Shown one piece after another: positions 35,154-43,552 of a DNA stretch of 64,000 nucleotides. Below the pieces are notes generated by a model, which was given only the letters and a program-made list of their open reading frames with translations, was not told the origin of the DNA and did not search any database. The stretch is taken from assembly GCA_014649155.1 (NCBI GenBank), contig BMSM01000006.1, positions 248,001 through 312,000 on the forward strand, read 5' to 3'. The number at the start of each line of letters is the position of its first letter. Position 1 is the stretch's first letter. The translations under genes and the position numbers were made by a program. This stretch comes from Streptomyces griseoviridis. Lineage in GTDB: Bacteria > Actinomycetota > Actinomycetes > Streptomycetales > Streptomycetaceae.

Positions 35154-35960
35154 TCAGACGGTCTGCCACGGGTTGGACTCGTAACAGCCCACCAGCAGGG
35201 CCGTACGCGCCGGGTCGACGGTCAGGGCCGTTCCGTCGATGCCCGCGACCGGGACGGCCGGTGAGACGGAGTTGGTCAGGAAGGCGGAAAGGGCCGGGGC
35301 ACCGGGCGGAGCGGTCGTGAGGTCGCCGAGCCGGACGGGGCGCCGCTCGGACGGGACGCCCTCGGCCGCCATCCCCCGTTGCAGCAGCCGCATCGTGATG
35401 CCCGGGAGCACGGCGGCCTCGGGCCAGAGGAAGCGCTCGCCGTCGTAGAAGCAGATGTTCCAGACCGACGCCTCGCTGATCCGGCCGTGCCGGTCGGTGA
35501 ACAGCGCGTCGTCGTACCCGGCGAGGACCGCCTGCCGCCGGTGGTGGAGGAGGCCGAACGTCCCGGTGTGCTTGACGTGGGGCAGGTCCCGCTCGTACAC
35601 CGTCGTCCGCAGGCGTACCGGTGCGGACCGCGCCTCGACGGGGGCGCTCGTCGCCACCGCCAGATCCGTCTCCACGGCCTCGCCGCGCAGCACGGCGTCC
35701 GGGCTCCGGCCGAAGACGGTCACCCGGACCGACGCCGCCGCCGGGCCTCCTTCGAGGGCGTGCCGCAGACAGGCCCGCACCCGCTCGGTGTCCAGTCCGG
35801 TGCCGAACAGCGCGCGCGTGCTCTCGTCCAGGCGCCTCAGGTGCAGGTCCAGACCCCGGACCGCGCCGTTCCGCACTTGCATCGAGGTGAAGTGCGCGTA
35901 GCCGGCCCCCGCCAGCCGCCTCAGGTCCTCGGCGTCCGCCTCGACGCCGTTCACTTCCAC
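35154..35960 (-). CDS. Class IV aminotransferase (PLP), PabC/branched-chain type
   Basis: A 268-residue fold-type IV PLP enzyme. The Schiff-base lysine is in LPHVKHTGTFG, and the substrate/cofactor loop reads GRISEASVWNICFYDG; LPGITMRLL is the family's later motif. Members are aminodeoxychorismate lyases or branched-chain/D-amino acid aminotransferases; the exact reaction is not clear. The start is uncertain: I give GTG 35958-35960, but the nearest GGAGGG is 16 bases upstream and no ATG or GTG sits at ideal distance, so the protein could start a few residues earlier at a rare codon. Confidence 0.82.
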   Translation of the reverse strand: MEVNGVEADAEDLRRLAGAGYAHFTSMQVRNGAVRGLDLHLRRLDESTRALFGTGLDTERVRACLRHALEGGPAAASVRVTVFGRSPDAVLRGEAVETDLAVATSAPVEARSAPVRLRTTVYERDLPHVKHTGTFGLLHHRRQAVLAGYDDALFTDRHGRISEASVWNICFYDGERFLWPEAAVLPGITMRLLQRGMAAEGVPSERRPVRLGDLTTAPPGAPALSAFLTNSVSPAVPVAGIDGTALTVDPARTALLVGCYESNPWQTV

Positions 35961-36324
35961 CCGGTCGATGACGATCCCTCCCTCGTCCGTGGCCGCGCCG
36001 CAGGCGCGGCGATGCGGCGGCGGGTCCCCGGACGGTCCGTCGTCAGGGCGCTCGCGCGGGACGGCCAGTCGTGGAGGACGGCCACTTCGGCGGCCGAGCA
36101 CTCGCCGAGCAGTCGTCGAGAAGCGTACGCGGACGGGACGCGGTGGGGCTCGCGGACCTCCTGGACGCGGGCCGGGGCGCGGCGGCGGGTGCCGGGGCGG
36201 GATGCAGGGGAGACGGGTGAGGCTGGGCTCGTCCGAGCCGTCCAAGGGGGCCGGCGCTGAGGCTGCGGGGAGGAAACGCCGAGGCCGGGGGCGTTGTCAG
36301 TGGTGCCCCCTACTCTCGGCAGAG

Positions 36325-37221
36325 ATGGCACGGATGTGGCGGTGCTCGGGGCTCCGGTGGACGGCGCGGGGGCCCGAGCTGGTCTGGGACGGCGGGCGGC
36401 GCACGGCGCTGACCTGGGGGAAACGCGTGGCCTTCGGGGTCGCGGACGGGGACGGGGGTGGACGGACATGTGTGGGAGCACGGGGGTACGCGTGCCCGCT
36501 GGGGGCGGCCGTGCCGGGGCGGAGCACGGGGGCCCGGTGCGAGGAGTGCGCGCGGCTGGACCGGGCGCACTCCGTGGCCGCCGACACGATCGCGGACGAT
36601 CCCCGGCCCTACCGGGTGTACCTGGCCTGGTTCGGGCCGGGGCTGGTGAAGGTCGGGATCACGGCGCTGGAGCGCGGGCCGGCCCGGCTGCTGGAGCAGG
36701 GGGCGGTCTGCTTCAGCTGGCTGGGCGGCGGACCGCTGATGGCCGCGCGGCGCACCGAGGAGCTGCTGCGCGCCGCGCTCGGCGTGCCCGACCGGATTCC
36801 GTACGCCCGCAAGCGCGCGGTGCGGGCGGTGCTGCCGGGCACGGAGGCGGAGCGCGCGGCGGAGATCGCGGAGTTGCACGGCCGGGCGGTGGCGCTGGGC
36901 GGCTGGCCGGAGGCGCTGACGCCGGAGCCGTTCCGGGCCGTGGACCACGTCCGGGCGTTCGGGCTGGGGGAGGCGGGCGGGGGGACCGCCGTCGCGGAGG
37001 TGACCGAGCTGGCCGGAGGAGGGGTGGTCGAGGGTGAGCTGGTGGCGGCGGCCGGGCCGGACCTGCATCTGGCGACGGGACGGGGGGTCGTCGTCCTGGA
37101 CACCCGGCTGATGACGGGGTGGGGACTGGTGCCGGCCGGTGCCGGCGGCGGCCGGGTCGACGTGCCGGTGCGGGCGTTGCGGGCGGCGGTGGACGAGGGG
37201 CGGCAGGAAGGGCTGTTCTGA
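36325..37221 (+). CDS. DUF2797 family protein
   Basis: A 298-residue actinobacterial protein. A Cys-rich N-terminal part (CVGARGYACPLG then ARCEECARLD) looks like a zinc-binding site, and the central YRVYLAWFGPGLVKVGITA segment resembles a GIY-YIG-like strand pattern (VYLAWF...VKVGIT), consistent with DUF2797. A nuclease role is possible but unproven. The ATG follows a weak purine-rich site. It is divergent from the aminotransferase gene across a 364-base interval in which I see no other gene. Confidence 0.82.
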   Translation: MARMWRCSGLRWTARGPELVWDGGRRTALTWGKRVAFGVADGDGGGRTCVGARGYACPLGAAVPGRSTGARCEECARLDRAHSVAADTIADDPRPYRVYLAWFGPGLVKVGITALERGPARLLEQGAVCFSWLGGGPLMAARRTEELLRAALGVPDRIPYARKRAVRAVLPGTEAERAAEIAELHGRAVALGGWPEALTPEPFRAVDHVRAFGLGEAGGGTAVAEVTELAGGGVVEGELVAAAGPDLHLATGRGVVVLDTRLMTGWGLVPAGAGGGRVDVPVRALRAAVDEGRQEGLF

Positions 37222-37311
37222 CCGGAGGGCCGGGCCGGGCCGGGCCGGGCCGTTCCGGCGCGGACGCCCCGTGCGGCGGCGTGGCCGGGTTCCTGAGAGG
37301 TGCCTGTGGGT

Positions 37312-37353
37312 TTCTCAGAGAAATCACAGGTCGGGGAAAGCGTGTTCTCAGAG
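37312..37353 (+). promoter_or_regulatory. Repeated TTCTCAGAG sites in front of the two-component operon
   Basis: TTCTCAGAGAA (37312-37322) is an odd-centred palindrome, and TTCTCAGAG recurs at 37345-37353, exactly 33 bases (three helical turns) downstream; a related CTGAGAG lies at about 37293-37299. The second copy overlaps the ribosome site of the response regulator gene. This suggests binding by the operon's own OmpR-type regulator. Confidence 0.5.
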
Positions 37354-37362
37354 GACCCCGAC

Positions 37363-38115
37363 ATGGTGTCCAGCATGACCACGACCTCGCCCCAGGGGCG
37401 CACCGAACTGCTGAGGCCGGACGGGAGCCCCGTCCGAGTCCTGGTGGTGGACGACGAGCTGTCGATCACCGAACTGCTGTCCATGGCCCTGCGGTACGAG
37501 GGCTGGCAGATCCGCAGCGCCGGGGACGGGCAGGGCGCGATCCAGACCGCCCGCGAGTTCCGCCCCGACGCCGTGGTGCTGGACATGATGCTGCCGGACA
37601 TGGACGGCCTCAGCGTGCTCGGCCGGCTGCGCCGCGAGCTGCCCGACGTGCCGGTGCTGTTCCTGACCGCCAAGGACGCGGTCGAGGACCGTATCGCCGG
37701 GCTGACGGCCGGCGGCGACGACTACGTCACCAAGCCGTTCAGCCTGGAGGAGGTCGTCGCGCGGCTGCGCGGGCTGATCCGCCGCTCCGGCGCGGCCGAC
37801 CGGCGGTCGGACTCCGTCCTGGTCGTCGGTGACCTCACCCTCGACGAGGACAGCCACGAGGTGACGCGGGGCGGGGACAACATCCACCTCACCGCGACCG
37901 AGTTCGAACTGCTCCGGTTCCTCATGCGCAACCCCCGGCGGGTGCTCAGCAAGGCGCAGATCCTCGACCGGGTGTGGTCCTACGACTTCGGCGGCCAGGC
38001 CAACGTGGTCGAGCTGTACATCTCGTATCTGCGGCGCAAGATCGACGCCGGGCGGGAGCCGATGATCCACACGCGGCGCGGCGCCGGTTACCTGATCAAG
38101 CCCGCGGCGTCATGA
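37363..38115 (+). CDS. OmpR-family response regulator
   Basis: A 250-residue regulator with a receiver domain (about 24-140; acidic pair VVDDE, acceptor Asp74 in VVLDMMLPD, Thr in FLTAKD, Lys in VTKPF) and an OmpR/PhoB winged helix (about 150-248, ending RRGAGYLIKPAAS). The ATG at 37363 follows GAGGA by 7 bases; MTTTSPQ four codons later is an alternative. Its stop overlaps the kinase start (ATGA), so the pair is translationally coupled. Confidence 0.95.
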   Translation: MVSSMTTTSPQGRTELLRPDGSPVRVLVVDDELSITELLSMALRYEGWQIRSAGDGQGAIQTAREFRPDAVVLDMMLPDMDGLSVLGRLRRELPDVPVLFLTAKDAVEDRIAGLTAGGDDYVTKPFSLEEVVARLRGLIRRSGAADRRSDSVLVVGDLTLDEDSHEVTRGGDNIHLTATEFELLRFLMRNPRRVLSKAQILDRVWSYDFGGQANVVELYISYLRRKIDAGREPMIHTRRGAGYLIKPAAS

Positions 38116-39782
38116 CGGGCCGGCGACCGCGATCGCGCCGGCGACCGCGCCCGCGCCCGCCGCGCCCGCGCACCCTGCGGACGCGGCTCGTCGTCGCGTC
38201 GGTGGCGCTGATCGCGGTCGTGTGCGCGGTGATCGGCAGCGTGACCACGCTGGCGCTGCGGTCGCATCTGTACGAGCAGTTGGACGGGCAGCTCGGCGAG
38301 GTCGCCATGCGCGCCTCGGGCGACTTCTCGATGCCGGGCGGCGGACCGAAGGACGCGGGCGCGAACGCCGGAAAGGCCACCGGCGGCGTCGGGGGCGCCG
38401 GCGGTGACCAGAAGCCGGTCGAGCCGACCGACGTCGCCGACTTCGTCTCGCACGGCCCCCAGCCGGGCGGCACCATCGCCGCGAAGGTCGTCGACGGCGA
38501 GGTCACGGAGGCCGCGTACGGCAAGAAGTCCGACGAGGACCTCTCCCTGGACGGCACGTCGCTGGACGCCGGGCAGACCGCCGCGCTCGCCTCCGTCCCC
38601 CGGGACGGCGACAAGCACACCGTCGAGGTCCCCGGCCTCGGTGACTACCGCGTCACCTACAAGTCGGGCCCCAGCGGCGCCTACTACGTCGCCGTCCCGA
38701 CCGCCGGCGTCGACAACACCATCAACACCCTGATCATCGTCGAGGTGAGCGTCACCGCGGCCGGCCTGATCGCCGCATCCCTCGCCGGACTGGTCATCGT
38801 CGGTGTCGCCACCCGCCCCCTGCGCAAGGTCGCCGCCACCGCCACCCGCGTCTCCGAACTCCCCCTGCACACCGGCGAGGTCAACCTCGACGAACGGGTC
38901 CCGGAGTCCGAGTGCGACCCGCACAGCGAGGTCGGCCGGGTCGGCGCCGCGCTCAATCGCATGCTCGACCACGTGCACGGCGCGCTGCACGCCCGGCAGG
39001 AGAGCGAGACCCGGGTCCGGCAGTTCGTCGCGGACGCCAGCCATGAGCTGCGTACCCCGCTCGCCTCCATCCGCGGATACGCCGAACTCACCCGCAGAGG
39101 ACGCGAACAGGTCGGCCCCGACACCCGGCACGCGCTCGGCCGCATCGAGTCCGAGGCCGGCCGGATGACCCTGCTCGTGGAGGACCTGCTGCTGCTCGCC
39201 CGGCTGGACGCGGGGCGGCCGTTGCAGTTCGGGCGGACCGACCTCGTCCCCCTCGTCGTGGACACCGTCAGTGACGCCCGCGCGGCCGGCATGGACCACG
39301 TCTGGCGCCTCGACCTGCCCGACGAACCGGCGCTGGTCTCCGCCGACGCCGCCCGGCTCCAGCAGGTGCTGGTCAACCTGCTCGGCAACGCCCGCAACCA
39401 CACCCCGCCCGGTACGACGGTCACCGCCCGGGTGCGCCGGCGGGGTCCCTGGCTCTGCCTGGACGTCGAGGACAACGGGCAGGGCATCCCGGCCGGTCTG
39501 CTGCCGCACGTCTTCGAACGGTTCGCGCGCGGCGACTCCGCCCGGTCCCGGGCCACCGGCTCGACCGGTCTCGGCCTCGCCATCGTGCAGGCCGTGTCGA
39601 CCGCGCACGGCGGCGCGGTGACCGTGGACAGCGTGCCGGGACGCACGGTGTTCACCGTGTACCTGCCCGCGCTCTCCGCTCCGTCCGCGCCGGAGCCCGC
39701 ACCGCCCGACCCATGGACAAACCGGGCATCGCACTCACAGGTGCAGCACAGCGCCACCACACAGGGGCGACAGCGCGGTTGA
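38112..39782 (+). CDS. Membrane sensor histidine kinase
   Basis: A 556-residue kinase. An Arg/Pro-rich cytoplasmic N-terminus precedes TM1 (24-46), a 160-residue extracellular sensor with a Gly/Ala-rich loop, and TM2 (205-233), then HAMP and the H box SHELRTPLASI (His311). N box VNLLGNARNH, G1 VEDNGQGIP and G2 STGLGLAIV are intact. It partners the coupled response regulator. Downstream glycosyltransferase genes suggest that it senses the envelope. Confidence 0.95.
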   Translation: MTGRRPRSRRRPRPRPPRPRTLRTRLVVASVALIAVVCAVIGSVTTLALRSHLYEQLDGQLGEVAMRASGDFSMPGGGPKDAGANAGKATGGVGGAGGDQKPVEPTDVADFVSHGPQPGGTIAAKVVDGEVTEAAYGKKSDEDLSLDGTSLDAGQTAALASVPRDGDKHTVEVPGLGDYRVTYKSGPSGAYYVAVPTAGVDNTINTLIIVEVSVTAAGLIAASLAGLVIVGVATRPLRKVAATATRVSELPLHTGEVNLDERVPESECDPHSEVGRVGAALNRMLDHVHGALHARQESETRVRQFVADASHELRTPLASIRGYAELTRRGREQVGPDTRHALGRIESEAGRMTLLVEDLLLLARLDAGRPLQFGRTDLVPLVVDTVSDARAAGMDHVWRLDLPDEPALVSADAARLQQVLVNLLGNARNHTPPGTTVTARVRRRGPWLCLDVEDNGQGIPAGLLPHVFERFARGDSARSRATGSTGLGLAIVQAVSTAHGGAVTVDSVPGRTVFTVYLPALSAPSAPEPAPPDPWTNRASHSQVQHSATTQGRQRG

Positions 39783-39796
39783 GAAAAGTCGGTGCC

Positions 39797-41347
39797 ATGC
39801 GAACCGACTCTTCTCCGGGCACCCTTCCGGCGCGGGAGCACCTCCCGGCCGCGGGGGCCGGCACGCCTGTCCTGGACGTAGTGATCCCCGTCTACAACGA
39901 GGAGAAGGACCTCCAGCCGTGTGTGCGCCGACTGCACGAGCACCTCGCGCGCACCTTCCCGTACGCCTTCCGCATCACGATCGCGGACAACGCGTCCACG
40001 GACACCACCCCGCGGGTGGCGGCGGGGCTGGCGGCGGAGCTGGCCGAGGTGCGGTCCTTCCGGCTGGAACAGAAGGGCCGGGGCCGGGCCCTCAGGACCG
40101 TCTGGGCGGCGTCCGACGCGCCGGTCCTCGCCTACATGGACGTCGACCTGTCCACCGACCTCAACGCGCTGCTGCCGCTGGTCGCCCCGCTGATCTCCGG
40201 CCACTCCGACCTGGCGATCGGCTCCCGGCTCAGCCGCAGCAGCCGGGTCGTGCGCGGCGCCAAGCGGGAGTTCATCTCCCGCACCTACAACCTCATCCTG
40301 CGCGGCTCGCTCCAGGCCCGCTTCTCCGACGCCCAGTGCGGGTTCAAGGCCATCCGCCGAGACGTCGCCCAGGTGCTGCTGCCGCTGGTGGAGGACACCG
40401 GCTGGTTCTTCGACACCGAGCTGCTGGTGCTCGCCGAGCGCGCGGGGCTGCGCATCCACGAGGTCCCCGTCGACTGGGTGGACGACCCCGACTCCACCGT
40501 GCACATCGTCAGGACGGCGACCGACGACCTCAAGGGCGTCTGGCGGGTCGGCAGGGCGCTGGCCACCGGTTCGCTGCCGCTGGACCGGCTGGCCCGGCCG
40601 TTCGGGGACGACCCGCGTGACCGGGACATCACGGACGTGCCGCGCGGGTTGACCCGGCAGCTCGTCGGGTTCTGCGTCGTCGGCGCCCTGTCCACCCTCT
40701 TCTACCTGCTGCTCTACAGCGGCTTCCGGACCTTCGCCGGGTCGCAGTTCGCCAACGCCCTCGCCCTGCTGGTCTCGGCGGTCGCCAACACCGCCGCCAA
40801 CCGGAGGCTCACCTTCGGGGTACGCGGCCGGGGCGGGGCCGTACGGCACCAGGCGCAGGGGCTGGTCGTCTTCGGCATCGGCCTGGTCCTCACCAGCGGA
40901 TCGCTCGCCGCGCTGAACGCGGCCACGGACGGCGCGGCGCACTCCACCGAACTGGCGGTGCTCATCGCCGCCAACCTCGCCGCCACGGTGCTGCGGTTCC
41001 TGCTCTTCCGGGCGTGGGTCTTCCCGGACCGCCACGAGGACCTCCGCCACGAGGACCTCCGCCACGAGGATCTCCGTCACGAGGATCTCCGGCACGAGGA
41101 CCTCCCCAAGGCCCCCGAGCCGTCGACCGTGGCGGCCACCCCCAGGCCGGGCCCGTACGACGCGAACCCGTACGACGCGAACTCCTACGGCTCGAAGCCC
41201 TACGGCTCGAACCCTTACGACCCGGACCCGTACGGCCACCCATCGCTGCCCCGGCGCGGCGCCGTCCCGTACGAGACCCACCGGGACGCGACGATGCGCC
41301 TCCAGCCGGCGCGCCCGGCCGACCCCGACCCGAGGGACCCGCGATGA
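39797..41347 (+). CDS. GT2 polyprenyl-phosphate glycosyltransferase fused to GtrA domain
   Basis: A 516-residue fusion. Residues about 22-250 form a dolichyl-phosphate-mannose-synthase-like GT2 domain (VIPVYNEEKDL, DVDLSTDL as DxD, then SDAQCGFKAIRRD). About 280-415 is a four-helix GtrA domain, thought to flip the lipid-linked sugar. The last 100 residues are disordered, with five RHEDL repeats and a Tyr/Pro/Asn-rich YDANPYDANSYG part. The start ATG at 39797 is 14 bases after the kinase stop, with a weak ribosome site; an in-frame ATG at 39713 lies inside the kinase gene. The stop overlaps the next gene (ATGA). Confidence 0.92.
   Translation: MRTDSSPGTLPAREHLPAAGAGTPVLDVVIPVYNEEKDLQPCVRRLHEHLARTFPYAFRITIADNASTDTTPRVAAGLAAELAEVRSFRLEQKGRGRALRTVWAASDAPVLAYMDVDLSTDLNALLPLVAPLISGHSDLAIGSRLSRSSRVVRGAKREFISRTYNLILRGSLQARFSDAQCGFKAIRRDVAQVLLPLVEDTGWFFDTELLVLAERAGLRIHEVPVDWVDDPDSTVHIVRTATDDLKGVWRVGRALATGSLPLDRLARPFGDDPRDRDITDVPRGLTRQLVGFCVVGALSTLFYLLLYSGFRTFAGSQFANALALLVSAVANTAANRRLTFGVRGRGGAVRHQAQGLVVFGIGLVLTSGSLAALNAATDGAAHSTELAVLIAANLAATVLRFLLFRAWVFPDRHEDLRHEDLRHEDLRHEDLRHEDLPKAPEPSTVAATPRPGPYDANPYDANSYGSKPYGSNPYDPDPYGHPSLPRRGAVPYETHRDATMRLQPARPADPDPRDPR
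41030..41104 (+). repeat. Five 15-bp tandem repeats inside the GT2-GtrA gene
   Basis: Five in-frame copies of CGCCACGAGGACCTC-like units, encoding RHEDL five times, just after the last membrane helix. Third-position changes show the copies are not brand new. Copy number changes would keep the frame. Confidence 0.9.
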
Positions 41348-43539
41348 CCACGCACCACGACCGGACGCCGGACACGGCCGGTGCCGACGCCCCGGCCACC
41401 TGGGGCCCGCCCCCGACCCCGCCCCCGGCCGCACCCCCGACCCCGCCCCCGGCCCCGCCCATGACCGAGCCCCCGGCCGGACCGGCCGCCGGGGACCGGC
41501 CCCTCCTCCGAAGACTGTGGCGCGGCCGTCCCGAGGACCCCCGCTGGGCGCGCCCGGCCCTCCTCGCCCTGCTCCTGGTCACCGCGCTGCTCTACCTCTG
41601 GAACCTGAGCGCCTCCGGCTACGCCAACTCCTTCTACTCCGCCGCCGTACAGGCGGGCAGCCGGTCCTGGAAGGCGTTCTTCTTCGGCTCGCTGGACGCG
41701 GCCAACGCCATCACCGTGGACAAGCCCTCGGCGTTCCTGTGGCCGATGGAGCTGTCGGTGCGGATCTTCGGGCTGAACTCCTGGGCGATCCTGACCCCGC
41801 AGGTGCTCATGGGCGTCGGCACGGTCGCCGTCGTGCACGCCGGCGTGCGCCGCCGGTTCGGGGCGCCGGCCGGTCTGCTCGCGGGTGCCGTGCTGGCGCT
41901 GACGCCCGTCGCGGCGCTGATGTTCCGCTTCGACAACCCGGACGCGATGCTGGCGCTGCTGATGGCGCTCACCGTCTGCTTCACCACCCGGGCACTGGAG
42001 GACGGCCGGACCAAGTGGCTCGTCTGGGCCGGGGCGGCCGTCGGCTTCGCCTTCCTCGCCAAGACCCTTCAGGCGTTCCTGATCCTGCCGCCGCTGGCCG
42101 TGGTGTACGCGGTCTGCGCGCCGGTGCGGGTGCGCAGGCGGTTCGCGCAGCTGGGCCTCGCGGCCGTCGCGATGGTCGTCGCCGGCGGCTGGTGGGTGGC
42201 GGTCGTCGAGCTGTGGCCGGCGTCGTCACGGCCGTACATCGGCGGCTCGCAGAACAACAGCTTCCTGGAGCTGACCTTCGGCTACAACGGCCTCGGCCGG
42301 CTCAACGGCGAGGAGACCGGCAGCGTCGGCGGCGGGGGCGGCGGGGGCGGCACCGGGCAGTGGGGCGAGATCGGCTGGGACCGGATGTTCGACTCCGAGA
42401 TCGGGGGCCAGATCTCCTGGCTGCTCCCGGCGGCCCTGATCCTGCTGGCCGGCGCCCTGGTCCTCACCCGGCGGGCGGCCCGTACCGACGCGGCCCGCGC
42501 CACGCTGCTCGCCTGGGGCGGCTCGCTGGTCATGACGATGGCCGTCTTCAGCTACATGGCCGGCATCTTCCACCAGTACTACACCGTCGCCCTCGCCCCC
42601 TATCTGGCCGCCGTCGTCGGCATCGGCGCCGCGGCCTTGTGGGGCAGGCGCCGCGAGCCGTGGGCCGCGCTGGTCCTCGCCGCCGCCTGCACGGCGACCG
42701 CGGCCTGGGGATACGTCCTCCTCAACCGCACGCCCGACTACCTGCCCTGGCTGAAGTGGCTGGTCCTGGTCGGCGGCCTGGTCGCCGCCCTCGGCCTGGT
42801 CTTCACCGGACGGCTGACCCAGCGGCTCACGTTCGCGACGGCGGCGCTCGGCCTGGCCGCCGCGCTGGCCGGTCCGACGGCGTACACGCTCAGCACCCTG
42901 GCCGAGGGCCACACCGGCTCGATCGTCACGGCCGGCCCGTCCGGCACGAGCATGACGGGCGGCCCCGGCGGTGGCGGTATGCCGGGCGGCGGTCAGGGCG
43001 GCGGCGTGCCGGGCCGGAACCAGGGGAACGGCCCCGGCGGCAACGCGCCCGGCGGCACCGGCGGCTTCCCCGGCGGCCTCCCGGGCCGGAACGGCACCGG
43101 CACCGGCCAGAGCCCGCGGGGCGGCGGCGAGTCCGGCGGCCCCGGCGGCGCGGGCGGCGGCATGGGCGGCCTCCTCGACGGCGCCGAGGTCGACGCCGCG
43201 GCCGAGAAGCTCCTGGCGGCCGACGCCGACGACTACACCTGGGCCGCGGCCGCGATCGGCGCGCAGAACGCCGCGAGCTACCAGCTCGCCACCGGCGCCC
43301 CGGTGATGGCCATCGGCGGCTTCAACGGCACCGACCCCGCGCCGACGCCGGCCCAGTTCAAGAAGTACGTGGCGGAAGGAAAGATCCACTACTTCGTCTC
43401 CGGCGGCGGCACCGGCGGCATGGGCGGCGGCTCCGACAGCGGTACGTCGGCGCGGATCACGTCCTGGGTCGAGGCCAACTTCACGAAGGTCACCGCCGGT
43501 TCGGCCACCTTCTACGACCTGACCCGGCCGGCCGGCTGA
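41344..43539 (+). CDS. GT39-family membrane glycosyltransferase
   Basis: A 731-residue multispanning enzyme with a Pro-rich cytoplasmic N-terminus (1-65), first helix at about 77-95, and the N-terminal loop SFYSAAVQAGSRSWKAFFFGSLDAAN...VDKP typical of ArnT/PMT-type transferases that use polyprenyl-phosphate sugars (Asp in SLDA). About a dozen helices run to residue 520; a 90-residue Gly-rich segment and an extracellular C-terminal domain follow. It most likely uses the lipid-linked sugar made by the preceding GT2-GtrA protein to glycosylate an extracellular target. It overlaps that gene by four bases. Confidence 0.9.
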   Translation: MTTHHDRTPDTAGADAPATWGPPPTPPPAAPPTPPPAPPMTEPPAGPAAGDRPLLRRLWRGRPEDPRWARPALLALLLVTALLYLWNLSASGYANSFYSAAVQAGSRSWKAFFFGSLDAANAITVDKPSAFLWPMELSVRIFGLNSWAILTPQVLMGVGTVAVVHAGVRRRFGAPAGLLAGAVLALTPVAALMFRFDNPDAMLALLMALTVCFTTRALEDGRTKWLVWAGAAVGFAFLAKTLQAFLILPPLAVVYAVCAPVRVRRRFAQLGLAAVAMVVAGGWWVAVVELWPASSRPYIGGSQNNSFLELTFGYNGLGRLNGEETGSVGGGGGGGGTGQWGEIGWDRMFDSEIGGQISWLLPAALILLAGALVLTRRAARTDAARATLLAWGGSLVMTMAVFSYMAGIFHQYYTVALAPYLAAVVGIGAAALWGRRREPWAALVLAAACTATAAWGYVLLNRTPDYLPWLKWLVLVGGLVAALGLVFTGRLTQRLTFATAALGLAAALAGPTAYTLSTLAEGHTGSIVTAGPSGTSMTGGPGGGGMPGGGQGGGVPGRNQGNGPGGNAPGGTGGFPGGLPGRNGTGTGQSPRGGGESGGPGGAGGGMGGLLDGAEVDAAAEKLLAADADDYTWAAAAIGAQNAASYQLATGAPVMAIGGFNGTDPAPTPAQFKKYVAEGKIHYFVSGGGTGGMGGGSDSGTSARITSWVEANFTKVTAGSATFYDLTRPAG

Positions 43540-43552
43540 CGGGAGGCGGAGG

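Noticed and set aside
38684..41434. Open frame of 916 residues on the minus strand
   Set aside because: It lies opposite the kinase and GT2-GtrA genes, which have clear domains and ribosome sites; its own translation has no recognisable feature.
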